From positions 1 to 36,943 of the forward strand of contig RDXI01000041.1 in NCBI GenBank assembly GCA_004292795.1: a stretch of DNA of 36,943 nucleotides, in the 5' to 3' direction. The notes under the pieces are model-generated. The model was not told where the DNA came from and searched no databases. It worked only from the letters and a program-made list of their open reading frames with translations. The stretch is from Bacteroidota bacterium (GTDB lineage: Bacteria > Bacteroidota > Bacteroidia > Cytophagales > Microscillaceae). Of this stretch, positions 14,986 through 23,003 are shown one piece after another. Every line of letters begins with the position of its first letter. Positions within the stretch are counted from its first letter, which is position 1. The translations under genes were made by a program, and so were the position numbers.

Positions 14986-16356
14986 TTATAATTCGAAAAA
15001 AAGTTCGAAAACAGTGCCTTTGTTCTCCTCCGAAGACACTCGAAAAATGATGCCATGTGCGTCTAAGGCGCGTTTTACAAGGGCAAGCCCTATGCCTGTG
15101 CCGTGGATAGCCCCTCGAATATTTGTTCCGCGATAAAAGGGTTCGAAGATATAAGGCAAGTCTTGTGCATTGATACCACAGCCATAGTCTTGCAAGCGTA
15201 GCAATAATTGTTGCGGTTGGTAGGCAAGGGTAATGTCAGCGGGTTGATTGTTGCCGTACTTGATGACGTTTTGCATCAAATTGTGGATAGCCATGTGTAT
15301 CCACTGCCTATTGCCGAAGAAAGTAAGTTCTTCCATATTGTCAGGCATATTCTGCAAGTCCACACGCCAATAATGTTGAGGATATTCGCGTTTGGTGCTA
15401 TCAAAAACCTCCCAAAGCAACTCATCGATGCGCAATGCCTCAATGTTTGGCACTTCTACATTGTGTTCCAACTGTGCGAAAAGCAACAAACTATCCACCA
15501 TTTCCTTTGCTTGCAACAAGGTTTGCCGAATGGATTGAAGCGTTTGCTCGTGTACTTCTATGGTGCGAGGGCGTGCAAGCGCGACTTCTACCTCGCCTAA
15601 CATAATGGCAAGCGGAGTGCGCAACTCATGCGAGGCTTGGCTGACAAACATCTTGTGCGATTGAAAATTTTTCTCCAAACGCGCCAATAATTGATTGAAT
15701 GTAAAGACCAACTCGCCTACTTCGTCTTGGTAGGGAGGCAAGGCTAACCGTTTTTCCAAATGGTCGGCTTGTATGGTTTGCACTTCGCGGACAATGTTCT
15801 GAATGTGTCGCAAGCCATTCTTGACCAAAAAACGCCCTAACAAAAAAATGAAGCCCAAACTACCCAAATAACAAAGCCCCATGACAAGCAATAGGTTTTG
15901 CATACGCTTGTTGCCATACAAATCATACGCACTCACCGCCACCCAAGAATCGCCTTGTTTGCTGGTGTACAGCATCACACAAACCTGTATGTAGTCATTG
16001 TCTATCGCAAAATAAGTGCGCTCGCGTTTGAGTCTTGCCAAATCAAGGTTGGGTGTTTTTTGTGCTGGGTGAAAGTTCTCGACCAACAATTCTTTGTGTT
16101 CTTTGTCATACAAGCGCACTGTTTCGTATGGCAAGCGTTGCACATAGCGTTGTTCGAGTTTTTTGAAATCTTCGAGTTTGAGTTGTTCTTTCTCCCAATA
16201 GAAATATGCCACAATCTTAGCGCGTTCTTCGAGGCGGTTAAAAAACTCTTGGCGCAAACTGATAAGGTTCAAAAAGTACACCCCGCCCAATATCAATAAA
16301 AGGGCGAGGGCTACCAATATCGTAAATTGCCAAGCGAGTTTGGAGCGAAGGCGCAT
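14986..16356 (-). CDS. Two-component sensor histidine kinase
   Basis: 456 residues. Two transmembrane segments (about 10-33 and 155-178) frame a ~120-residue periplasmic sensor region without a recognised domain. Then come a HAMP linker (about 178-232), a HisKA dimerisation domain with SHELRTP (phospho-acceptor His243), and a HATPase domain with NLMQNVIKYG (N box), DYGCGI (G1) and GTGIGLALVKR (G2). It is a complete inner-membrane kinase, but no response regulator gene is adjacent in the window. Its ATG overlaps the stop of the VWA-FHA gene by one base (TAATG), so the two are translationally coupled and may work together. Confidence 0.93.
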   Translation of the reverse strand: MRLRSKLAWQFTILVALALLLILGGVYFLNLISLRQEFFNRLEERAKIVAYFYWEKEQLKLEDFKKLEQRYVQRLPYETVRLYDKEHKELLVENFHPAQKTPNLDLARLKRERTYFAIDNDYIQVCVMLYTSKQGDSWVAVSAYDLYGNKRMQNLLLVMGLCYLGSLGFIFLLGRFLVKNGLRHIQNIVREVQTIQADHLEKRLALPPYQDEVGELVFTFNQLLARLEKNFQSHKMFVSQASHELRTPLAIMLGEVEVALARPRTIEVHEQTLQSIRQTLLQAKEMVDSLLLFAQLEHNVEVPNIEALRIDELLWEVFDSTKREYPQHYWRVDLQNMPDNMEELTFFGNRQWIHMAIHNLMQNVIKYGNNQPADITLAYQPQQLLLRLQDYGCGINAQDLPYIFEPFYRGTNIRGAIHGTGIGLALVKRALDAHGIIFRVSSEENKGTVFELFFEL

Positions 16357-18011
16357 TATATTTCAAATTTACAGTTCGCCGCGCCAAACTTGATGATGTC
16401 GCCTGCTTTCAAGAGCTTTCTATCTACCCGCGAGCCATTCACAAATGTTCCGTTGGTGCTACCCAAGTCGGATAAGAAAAAGCTACCATTTTCTATAGTG
16501 ATGGTGGCGTGATGGTTCGAAACGGTTTGTTCGGGTATCACAATGTCGTTGTTCGCGGCACGTCCTACGGTAAGCGTGGGCTTGTTGAGGTAATAATTAT
16601 TGCTGAAACTGCCTGCCGAAACCAACAAAACAGGCGAGCCACCGCCTCCCGAAATAATAGTGTTTTTCATATCAAACTTCGAAGCTGGCACAACGGTAGG
16701 TGTGAATTGCATTTGCGCCTTCAGGTCTTCGGTTCGTTTTACCATTTCCTGCTCTTTTTGGCGCATTTGCTCCTCCAATTTAGAAGTTTGGCTACGCAAT
16801 TCTTGGATAACCGCGTCTTGTTGTTTTTCGCGTTTGGCGAGTTCGGCAAGCCTTGCCTGCTCTATTTCCTCTTGTTGGCGCAGTTCTTCCTCCTCGCGCT
16901 CAATACGGCGCAAACGCATTTCGTTCATTTGCCAATAAATCAAACCTGCCAACAACAACACGATAATCAAAATGAACAAGGCATAATAACTTGACAAAAA
17001 GCCCATGATGCCTCCTCCCCCACCGCTTCGAGGCGCGATATACTTGCCTGCCTGCTCGGTGCCTGCGTAGGAAAGTTTGAAGGTATGCTCTGCCCCATCA
17101 AGTACAGGAGGCAAGAACGTAAGCGTGTAGAGCAACATCACTTCACGCGGAGCGGTAGCGCGTTTTTCTAAGAAATTGCCTAAAGCATTTTTCAAATCTG
17201 TAGGCGTTTTGGTATTCACTGCCGAGCCATTGTCCGTTTTGCTACTGATAACGCGGTAAGTGTCAAAAGCAAAATTTTTGGTATTGGTGTTGTAAACGGC
17301 ATTGTGGATAGTGATATGATGCTTGCGGGCATATTCCACTACGTCTTCTGTGGAGAAAGGCGAAGCAGGATTTTTGACACCACCCGACACCACAATCAAA
17401 ATGCGCTGTCCATCTTTGTTGGCATTGCGAAGCATATCAATCGCATCATACATAGCTTTGAAGGCATCAGATTTCGCGGTGCTGTCCGTATTGGCAGAGA
17501 TGCGTGTTTCGATGTCGCTTCCCAAGTCAGCAATGTTTAGCCCAAACTCGCGGTTGATAGTCGTGATTTCCTCTCCTCCGCCAAAGTAGCCCACATTCGC
17601 CAAGTCGCCCTCGCCTAAAGCACCCAAAGCGGTTTTAACGGCACTTTTGAAATTTTTGAGGGCAGTTCCATCAGTGTAGTTCGAAGCATCAATCAAGAAA
17701 TAAACCAAGCGCGTAGCGGTTTTGGAGTCGTCCTCACTGCCCGCTTTGGCTAATTGTTGAATGTCGATAGGGTTGCCATCTTCACCAAACAGTTTGAAGT
17801 CCTCGCGCATGGGTTCTACCTTGTTCAGCAATTCCACCGAAACGGCTATCACGCTGTCTTTGTTGGCGTGTACCTCTGTGATGCGGAAACTCTCCTTGCC
17901 TGCAGGCGAGGTAACGGGAGGTTTGGGCTGTGGTTTTTGTTGAGCATTTGCGCCTAAGTAGGCAAGCAAAAAGATGCTCCAAAAAGCGAAAATATGTTTT
18001 AAGTTGGTCAT
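16356..18011 (-). CDS. VWA and FHA domain membrane protein
   Basis: 551 residues. A signal peptide (to about residue 23, GANAQ) leads to a periplasmic von Willebrand A-like domain (about 95-290): its first strand reads YFLIDASNYTDG, so the metal site DxSxS is altered to DASNY; a later strand is ILIVVSGG. A Gly-rich loop and a transmembrane helix (about 343-362) follow, then a highly charged coiled coil (RRIEREEEELRQQEE region) and a C-terminal FHA domain (about 480-551: VGRAANNDIVI, VSNHHA, DLGSTNGTFVNG). FHA domains bind phosphothreonine, so the cytoplasmic end may read a Ser/Thr kinase signal. Coupled to the histidine kinase downstream and 21 bp after DUF4286. Confidence 0.9.
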   Translation of the reverse strand: MTNLKHIFAFWSIFLLAYLGANAQQKPQPKPPVTSPAGKESFRITEVHANKDSVIAVSVELLNKVEPMREDFKLFGEDGNPIDIQQLAKAGSEDDSKTATRLVYFLIDASNYTDGTALKNFKSAVKTALGALGEGDLANVGYFGGGEEITTINREFGLNIADLGSDIETRISANTDSTAKSDAFKAMYDAIDMLRNANKDGQRILIVVSGGVKNPASPFSTEDVVEYARKHHITIHNAVYNTNTKNFAFDTYRVISSKTDNGSAVNTKTPTDLKNALGNFLEKRATAPREVMLLYTLTFLPPVLDGAEHTFKLSYAGTEQAGKYIAPRSGGGGGIMGFLSSYYALFILIIVLLLAGLIYWQMNEMRLRRIEREEEELRQQEEIEQARLAELAKREKQQDAVIQELRSQTSKLEEQMRQKEQEMVKRTEDLKAQMQFTPTVVPASKFDMKNTIISGGGGSPVLLVSAGSFSNNYYLNKPTLTVGRAANNDIVIPEQTVSNHHATITIENGSFFLSDLGSTNGTFVNGSRVDRKLLKAGDIIKFGAANCKFEI

Positions 18012-18032
18012 TTTTGTAAAAAAAGTTTATTA

Positions 18033-18350
18033 TCAGTCCATCATTTCTAAAAGGGTACGGAACGCCATGACTCTCTCGCCATATCGCTCTTGTGTTTTGG
18101 CACGCAAAGCGGGAGCGTGATTTTCGGCATAGTCCAAAAATTTCTCGATGCTCTCGGCTACGTATTGCACGGCATACGTGCCTCCAGAGTCTTCTTCGCC
18201 TAATGCGCCTATGACGCGCAAGAACTTATATTCCAAGAACAAGCCTGTTTGCATAACTTCGGGTATATGCACACGGCGCATCCATTCCAACCATTCGGGA
18301 ATGATTTGTTCTTCAACTGCATTGGTAACGTTGTAAATGATTTGGGGCAT
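18033..18350 (-). CDS. DUF4286-family protein
   Basis: 105 residues, a small alpha-beta protein matching the DUF4286 family common in Bacteroidota: IIYNVTNAVEEQIIPEWLEWM, HIPEVMQTGLF near the middle, and a C-terminal helix with RYGERVMAFRTLLEMM. It probably has a ferredoxin-like dimeric fold; function not known. It is the first gene of the DUF4286 > VWA-FHA > kinase unit, with a TAATTTTG promoter box upstream. Confidence 0.85.
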   Translation of the reverse strand: MPQIIYNVTNAVEEQIIPEWLEWMRRVHIPEVMQTGLFLEYKFLRVIGALGEEDSGGTYAVQYVAESIEKFLDYAENHAPALRAKTQERYGERVMAFRTLLEMMD

Positions 18351-18385
18351 AGGTGGGTTGAGGGGTAGAAGGGTAGAAGGGTTGG

Positions 18386-18393
18386 CAAAATTA
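18386..18393 (-). promoter_or_regulatory. Candidate -7 box (TAATTTTG) for DUF4286 operon
   Basis: Minus-strand TAATTTTG, 35 bp upstream of the start at 18350. The transcript leader would be almost entirely pyrimidine (CCCTTCTACC repeats). It diverges from the plus-strand box at 18416. Confidence 0.5.
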
Positions 18394-18415
18394 CTGCTTT
18401 TTTCATGGAAAATAG

Positions 18416-18423
18416 TATATTTG
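18416..18423 (+). promoter_or_regulatory. Candidate -7 box (TATATTTG), leaderless gene
   Basis: TATATTTG fits the consensus and ends 3 bp before the ATG at 18427, so the mRNA would start at or next to the start codon. Confidence 0.55.
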
Positions 18424-18426
18424 CGT

Positions 18427-19359
18427 ATGCTAAACCCCGAAAAAATAGACCGCGTTTTGCCCGAAGACTTTCAAGACTTGCTTACACAAGAGGAATATGA
18501 ATTCATTTTGGACACTGCCCTTGCCTCCATTTCGAAGCATACTACCGTAGATTTGGTGAAAGAAGGCGAGATACACACGCTTGACCCTCAAAAAGAAGAT
18601 AGCAAAATGACTTTCAGCCTCCGCAATGTGGTGCGCAAGTGTAAGGCTGTGCCACGCGAAGAATGGGCGGAACTGATAGACAAATATTTAGGCAAGCCTT
18701 TGTTCAATGAGGCAAAACATATGTTTTTGATGAAGGATTTTGAGTATGCCGAGCCTTTGCTCAAGGTGGTGGTGCGCTCCAAGTTTGCCTTCGACCAAAC
18801 TGCCTTAGACAGGCTTACCTACCGCGAGGACATTCCACACACTTGTACTTTTTTGGTGCTGGATTATGATGATAGGTTTCACTATATAGACAAAACTTTG
18901 CTCAAAGATTGGGAAATGCCTTTGGAAACGCTGTTCGAGATAGGGCTTATCAATGTAGGCAAGGAAGATATTTCGGTAGAGCGCGTAGAAATGCAAGGTA
19001 TGGAGATTTTCGCGTTTTTCAGTGGTGATTTTTCTGCACCTTATATCGTGGAATTAGAAAAAAATGCCCCGCAAGCCGTAGGCGCGTTGGGCGCGGTAGT
19101 CAATATCCCTTCGAAAGGCAAGGCTTTAGTTCACCCGCTTGATGGCAATACTGCCTTGCAATACATAGCCAATATCTTGCAGTTGGTAGAGGTTTTTTTC
19201 TCACAAGACCCTGGTCCCATCAATGTACGCTCTTATTGGTATTATGAAGGCAAGTTCGAGGAATTTCCGATGTATAGCACCAACGACGGAAAACAAATGC
19301 TTACCTACCCTGACAAACTATTGGCGTTATTGACCAATGCTTCTGATGATGAGTTATGA
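18427..19359 (+). CDS. Conserved-looking cytoplasmic protein of unknown function
   Basis: 310 residues, no signal peptide and no membrane segment. It is mixed alpha/beta with segments such as VLPEDFQDLLTQEEYEFIL, HTCTFLVLDYDDRFHYID and IPSKGKALVHPLDG. The layout (an N-terminal helical part and a C-terminal part with repeated short beta strands) resembles immunity- or SUKH/DUF1444-like proteins only vaguely; I do not assign a family. The stop overlaps the start of the DCC gene (ATGA), so the two are co-translated. Start chosen next to a TATATTTG box. Confidence 0.8.
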   Translation: MLNPEKIDRVLPEDFQDLLTQEEYEFILDTALASISKHTTVDLVKEGEIHTLDPQKEDSKMTFSLRNVVRKCKAVPREEWAELIDKYLGKPLFNEAKHMFLMKDFEYAEPLLKVVVRSKFAFDQTALDRLTYREDIPHTCTFLVLDYDDRFHYIDKTLLKDWEMPLETLFEIGLINVGKEDISVERVEMQGMEIFAFFSGDFSAPYIVELEKNAPQAVGALGAVVNIPSKGKALVHPLDGNTALQYIANILQLVEVFFSQDPGPINVRSYWYYEGKFEEFPMYSTNDGKQMLTYPDKLLALLTNASDDEL

Positions 19360-19745
19360 ATATTCTGTTATTTGATGGCGTATGCAATTTGTGCAATGGC
19401 ACGGTGCAGTTTATCATCAAGCGCGATAAAAAGGCGCGTTTTCGTTTCGCGTCCCTGCAATCGGACAAGGGGCAAGCTCTCCTACAAGAACACAACTTGC
19501 CTACCCGCGAGTTTGACTCGGTGATTTATATTCGAAACGGTAAATGTTACCAAAAGTCGACTGCCGCGCTTTACATCATGCGCGATTTGGGTGGGTTTTG
19601 GCAGATTTTCTTTCCGCTCATTATCGTGCCTCCGTTCTTGCGCAATGCTGTTTATTCACTCATAGCCCGCAATCGCTACAGATGGTTTGGTAGGCAAGAA
19701 AGTTGTATGTTGCCCACGCCTGAACTGAAATCAAGGTTTTTGTAG
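19356..19745 (+). CDS. DCC-family (DUF393) thiol-disulfide oxidoreductase
   Basis: 129 residues, full length for the family. The name-giving motif DGVCNLC is at residues 7-13 with Cys10 and Cys13. Further family words are FASLQSDKGQ, the YIRNG-x2-YQKS-x-A block and the C-terminal RNRYRWFGRQESC. It has a thioredoxin-like fold and is predicted to be redox-active; its partner is not known. It is coupled to the preceding unknown gene. Confidence 0.9.
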   Translation: MNILLFDGVCNLCNGTVQFIIKRDKKARFRFASLQSDKGQALLQEHNLPTREFDSVIYIRNGKCYQKSTAALYIMRDLGGFWQIFFPLIIVPPFLRNAVYSLIARNRYRWFGRQESCMLPTPELKSRFL

Positions 19746-19769
19746 GCTTTTGATAGGCGATGTATTGGC

Positions 19770-19793
19770 AGGCATTTGATTTATCAAATGCCT
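19770..19793. terminator. Perfect hairpin after the DCC gene
   Basis: AGGCATTTGAT (19770-19780) pairs perfectly with ATCAAATGCCT (19783-19793). There is no T-run, so it may be a 3' stabilising hairpin rather than a classic terminator. Confidence 0.55.
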
Positions 19794-19835
19794 ACATTTG
19801 CATCACAAAAAAGCTATAGTAAAACAAAAAAAAGC

Positions 19836-19843
19836 TATCTTTG
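19836..19843 (+). promoter_or_regulatory. Candidate -7 box (TATCTTTG) for mltG
   Basis: TATCTTTG matches the consensus 19 bp before the mltG ATG at 19863. No TTG at the expected -33 distance. Confidence 0.5.
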
Positions 19844-19862
19844 CAAGGTAAAAAAACGCATA

Positions 19863-20903
19863 ATGAAGAAGAACTCATTTTTTTTTGGAGCTATCATTTT
19901 TGTAGCAGTGCTATTGACTACTGCCCTGTTCTATTTTTACCAGCTTTTCTACACTGCCAACTTCTTGGTGGATAAGAAAAAGAGCGGGGAATACCTTTTT
20001 ATTGAGGAAGGGGACGATTTTAAAGCCGTTCTCAAACGCTTGCAAGACAAGGAACTTATCCACAACGTATTGGCATTCGCTTTCGTGTCGCAAGTGCGCG
20101 GGTATCAACAAAACGTGAAGCCCGGTAGGTACTACATCAAGGCGGGCATGGGAAACCTCGCCGTAGTGAATATGCTTCGCGCAGGGGCGCAAGAGCCTGT
20201 CAAAATCACCTTCAATAATATCCGTACTCTGGACGTGTTGGTGGAAAGGGTAGGCGAGCAACTCGCCTGTGGCAAAGCGAAGTTTGACAAAGTATTGCGA
20301 AGCCCCGAAATCTTGAAAAAATACAATACAGATACAAACAATATCATTGGTTTTTTCTTGCCTAATACCTATCAAGCCTATTGGAACGCGAAGCCCGAAG
20401 CCTTCATAGAGCAAATGCACCGCGAGTACAAGAAATTTTGGACAGCCCAGCGCGAACAACAAGCCAAGAACTTGAAACTTACTCCTGCGCAAGTCATTAC
20501 GCTTGCCTCCATAGTACAAGCCGAAACTGCCAAAAATGACGAAAAACCGCGTGTAGCAGGCGTATATCTCAATCGCTTACGCGATAAAATGAAACTGCAA
20601 GCAGACCCTACGCTTGTTTTTGCCTTGCGTGATTTTAGTATCAAACGCTTGTACGACAGGCACAAGGAAGTAGAATCGCCTTACAACACTTATAAATATG
20701 TAGGCTTGCCTCCCGGTCCTATCAATATGCCCACGCAACAATCCATAGAGGCAGTTTTGAATCCAGAAAAACACAAGTACCTCTATTTTTGTGCAAAAGA
20801 GGACTTTTCGGGCTATCATAACTTTGCTATCAACTACAACGACCATCTGCGCAATGCCCGCATTTACCAAAAGGCATTGGACATGAAAGGCATCAAAAAT
20901 TAG
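19863..20903 (+). CDS. mltG: Endolytic transglycosylase MltG (YceG-like)
   Basis: 346 residues. An N-terminal transmembrane anchor (about 8-28) is followed by a LysM-like region and the YceG domain. The catalytic Glu is Glu221 in LASIVQAETAKNDEK; other family words are GFFLPNTY, VYLNRL and KLQADPTL, and the C-terminal YVGLPPGPINMP. The enzyme cleaves nascent glycan strands and so sets peptidoglycan chain length at the inner membrane. The start at 19863 is preferred over an upstream in-frame Met because it follows the promoter box and gives a normal anchor. Confidence 0.93.
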   Translation: MKKNSFFFGAIIFVAVLLTTALFYFYQLFYTANFLVDKKKSGEYLFIEEGDDFKAVLKRLQDKELIHNVLAFAFVSQVRGYQQNVKPGRYYIKAGMGNLAVVNMLRAGAQEPVKITFNNIRTLDVLVERVGEQLACGKAKFDKVLRSPEILKKYNTDTNNIIGFFLPNTYQAYWNAKPEAFIEQMHREYKKFWTAQREQQAKNLKLTPAQVITLASIVQAETAKNDEKPRVAGVYLNRLRDKMKLQADPTLVFALRDFSIKRLYDRHKEVESPYNTYKYVGLPPGPINMPTQQSIEAVLNPEKHKYLYFCAKEDFSGYHNFAINYNDHLRNARIYQKALDMKGIKN

Positions 20904-20928
20904 GCGATAATTGGCGTAAGTTTTTTAT

Positions 20929-21180
20929 AATACTAAAATAAAATTTAAGATGCTCCAAAACCTTAACACGGAGATACGGAGAAACTCTAAGTTCTTTGTG
21001 TAGCTTTGTGTAACTTCATACCTCTGTGGTATTTTTGTAGGCAAGTTAAGAGTTATACTAAAATAAGATTTAAAATGCGTATTAACCACAAGAACACAAG
21101 GTCACGAAGCTTACTTTTACCTTTTTTCTTGTGTTCTTGTGTTCTTGTGTTAAAGTTTTGTAGGCAAGTTAAGAGTTATT
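20929..21180. repeat. Two tandem intergenic repeat units with internal inverted repeats
   Basis: The spacer 20904-21217 has no gene. Unit 1 (about 20929-21056) and unit 2 (about 21054-21180) share their ends: both begin ACTAAAATAA(A/G)ATTTAA and end GTAGGCAAGTTAAGAGTTAT. The cores differ but both are of the CACAGAG / TTGTGT type often met between genes: unit 1 has ACACGGAGATACGGAG facing CCTCTGTGG, unit 2 has ACCACAAGAACACAAG facing CTTGTGTTCTTGTGT. Both units end in the dispersed word GTAGGCAAG. Confidence 0.7.
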
Positions 21181-21217
21181 TTAGCATTATTTGTTTTTTT
21201 TGAAGTTTCATTTTTGT

Positions 21218-21655
21218 CTATGCGGGGGCATATACTATTACTTCTACCTCTGTCAGATTGCCCAAATAATGCACTATCAGAGGGCGCACATCTGCCCAAT
21301 TCAGCCCACCCAAACCACAGCCCAAAGCAGGCAAGGCAAGACTCGTGATAGGATAGTTCGGTAATTCGCGCACCAATTCCTGCAAACCTTGTTCTATGTA
21401 CTCGATTTTTGAGGCATCTTTCCAATGCTGTTTGGTAGGAAAGTTGATAATCCATTGCTCGCCTTCTTGCACGAATAAGAGCTTGCCTACAGTAAGCTCG
21501 CCTACCTTGCAAGCCGTGTGATAGACCTTGAAATTTTGCGGAAACCGCTCTTTGAATTGCAAAGCAATGCCTTTGCCCATCACACCCACTGTATTGACAG
21601 CATTGACGAGGGCATCAGTGTTTGCATCGAATAAATTGCCTTTTATGAATTTCAT
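21218..21655 (-). CDS. DarG-like macro-domain protein
   Basis: 145 residues, a single macro domain, which binds and often removes ADP-ribose. Sequence features are those of the DarG N-terminal domain: KGNLFDANTDALVNAVNTVG at the start, GVMGKGIALQFKERFP, INFPTKQHWKDASKIEYIE and the loop ALPALGCGLGGLNW. DarG reverses DNA ADP-ribosylation by DarT; no darT-like gene is seen here, and the C-terminal DarT-binding domain is absent. It is the third gene of a coupled trio: its ATG overlaps the stop of the 114-residue protein. It could reverse a modification made by a partner, but that is inference. Confidence 0.88.
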   Translation of the reverse strand: MKFIKGNLFDANTDALVNAVNTVGVMGKGIALQFKERFPQNFKVYHTACKVGELTVGKLLFVQEGEQWIINFPTKQHWKDASKIEYIEQGLQELVRELPNYPITSLALPALGCGLGGLNWADVRPLIVHYLGNLTEVEVIVYAPA

Positions 21656-21996
21656 ACTTTTACCAAATGGACTTCAGGCATAATACTTTCGTACAAGTTG
21701 CGTAGTTCTTCCAAAATAGAGTGCGGGGCTTGTAGCATCAAACCATACCCAATCATAATTTCAGCCTCACGATAGCGTTTAGCCTTTTTTGCTAAATTAG
21801 CGGCACTTTTGAATAATACGGCTTTGCTAAAATCCTTGCCTTCAGTGTGGGTAAAAAAATGGATAGCCACTTGTTTTTCTATCTGATATGCTTGTGCATA
21901 CAAGGCAAGCGCGTCAGCCTCTCTGTCCTCTTCCGAAGCTATCCAAGCCAAATGTGCGATGCGCATAGCTTCTTGATGTTGTTCTTGGCTGTTCAT
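21652..21996 (-). CDS. Small helical (TPR-like) protein, middle gene of cassette
   Basis: 114 residues, almost all helical with TPR-like spacing: EADALALYAQAYQIEKQVA, VLFKSAANLAKKAKRYREAE, IMIGYGLMLQAPHSILEELR. From memory, similar small proteins occur in cyanobacteria next to homologues of the upstream 189-residue protein, so the pair looks like a conserved module; I could not verify this. ATGA overlaps join it to both neighbours, which argues for fixed stoichiometry. Function unknown; it may be an adaptor. Confidence 0.75.
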   Translation of the reverse strand: MNSQEQHQEAMRIAHLAWIASEEDREADALALYAQAYQIEKQVAIHFFTHTEGKDFSKAVLFKSAANLAKKAKRYREAEIMIGYGLMLQAPHSILEELRNLYESIMPEVHLVKV

Positions 21997-22562
21997 ACGG
22001 TTTGAATAAGTCTAAGATGATAAAACATTTCAGGTTCTTTGAAGTCCACAACGATTATGTAGGCATCTGTATTGGTGTCGTCAGATTGTTGGCTTTGGGT
22101 TATTTTCTGCTGTAGTCTTGTGCGCAACATATTTTTGGGGGTGGCAGAAAGTATAGCCGAAACTTCCAAGCGTGCCGAATTTTCAAAATCAAGCGTATTT
22201 GCAGATTTTTTAAGCCAAAAATCCACGCCTACACCATTTGACTCCGTTCTTTCAAAATCTTTATAGTCAGTTAGTTGCAACATAACTAAAACAGCCAAAG
22301 CCATTCCTGCATAATTCGCTACCTCCTTTTTGTCTTTATACGACTGTAAATCTTTTGGGGTTAATTGTTTTTCCCAATGCACCACAAAATTTTCGATAAT
22401 TTCGCCTTTTTCGTTTTGCACCTTCAATACAACACCTGTTTGATGTCCTTGCATCAAAAAGCATACAACAGCGTTAGTAGCAAGGTATGCGCCAAAATCT
22501 TGGTCAATACCCGAGATATTTTGGCGCAAATCTTCAAGGTTTAGTATTTTGTAGTCTTGCAT
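21993..22562 (-). CDS. Conserved protein of unknown function, first gene of macro cassette
   Basis: 189 residues, soluble. Notable blocks are NGVGVDFWLKK, then about 18 residues later SARLEVSAIL, RLQQKITQSQQSD and YIIVVDFKEPEMFYHL. An acidic residue in one strand (GVDFW) and one in the next (LEVS) is a layout seen in nuclease folds, but the classic PD-(D/E)xK lysine is not evident, so I do not call it a nuclease. Similar proteins are recalled from cyanobacteria, paired with a TPR-like gene. A TACTTTTG promoter box lies 4 bp upstream of the ATG, so the mRNA may be leaderless. ATGA-coupled to the next gene. Confidence 0.75.
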   Translation of the reverse strand: MQDYKILNLEDLRQNISGIDQDFGAYLATNAVVCFLMQGHQTGVVLKVQNEKGEIIENFVVHWEKQLTPKDLQSYKDKKEVANYAGMALAVLVMLQLTDYKDFERTESNGVGVDFWLKKSANTLDFENSARLEVSAILSATPKNMLRTRLQQKITQSQQSDDTNTDAYIIVVDFKEPEMFYHLRLIQTV

Positions 22563-22566
22563 AATA

Positions 22567-22599
22567 CAAAAGTAATGCTTTTTTACAACTCCACCGCAA
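22567..22599 (-). promoter_or_regulatory. Bacteroidota promoter for the macro cassette
   Basis: Minus strand TTG (complement of 22597-22599), 22-bp spacer, TACTTTTG (22574-22567), ending 4 bp before the ATG at 22562. The -33 element lies inside the duplicated glucosidase 3' end (22586-22621). Confidence 0.55.
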
Positions 22600-22621
22600 A
22601 CGCCCCATTCTTCAAATTCAT
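22586..22621. repeat. 36-bp direct repeat, outer copy of the glucosidase 3' end
   Basis: This 36-nt stretch is identical to 23304-23339, the last codons of the GH31 gene. On the minus strand it still reads MNLKNGAFAVEL and is then followed by a TAA, so it would also serve as a gene end. Similarity continues for about 8 more nt with two mismatches. Confidence 0.9.
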
Positions 22622-22667
22622 CTTCAAATTGAGCATTACTTAGCTATTTGTGATACACCACACATAT

Positions 22668-23003
22668 TCAAGCAAACAATTCTAAACAGCTTAAATCTTG
22701 GTCTTGCAAAAACGCTTCTATCGTTGTGAGGTTTTGCGTAAGAATTTCGACTAATTCGTTGGTAGTCAAGTTGTTTTGGTGTATCCAAATTATTTTGGGA
22801 GGTGCGTCATACAACAAACTCAATTCGCTAAAATCTTCATCAAGCGTAACAATGCTATAGTCTTCTGTTTTCGCAAAATCCCATATAGCCTTGTCTTTCT
22901 TGCCTACAAAGCCCACTTTAGAAATGTGCAAACTGTCTGGAAATAAGTGTTTTAGCTTATTGATGATGCGATAAGAGATATTTTCATCAAACAAAAGTTT
23001 CAT
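22668..23003 (-). CDS. DUF5615 PIN-like toxin
   Basis: 111 residues, full length for the family. The N-terminus KLLFDENIS carries the first conserved acidic pair (Asp6, Glu7), and SIVTLDEDFSEL carries the later acidic cluster; WDFAKTEDY fits the family. These proteins are PIN-like and are taken to be RNases paired with DUF433 antitoxins. Its ATG overlaps the DUF433 stop (ATGA). The stop lies 46 bp from the outer 36-bp repeat copy. Confidence 0.88.
   Translation of the reverse strand: MKLLFDENISYRIINKLKHLFPDSLHISKVGFVGKKDKAIWDFAKTEDYSIVTLDEDFSELSLLYDAPPKIIWIHQNNLTTNELVEILTQNLTTIEAFLQDQDLSCLELFA

Noticed and set aside
21218-21655. A complete DarT/DarG toxin-antitoxin pair
   Set aside because: The macro domain is DarG-like, but none of the neighbouring genes shows DarT features and the C-terminal DarG domain is absent.
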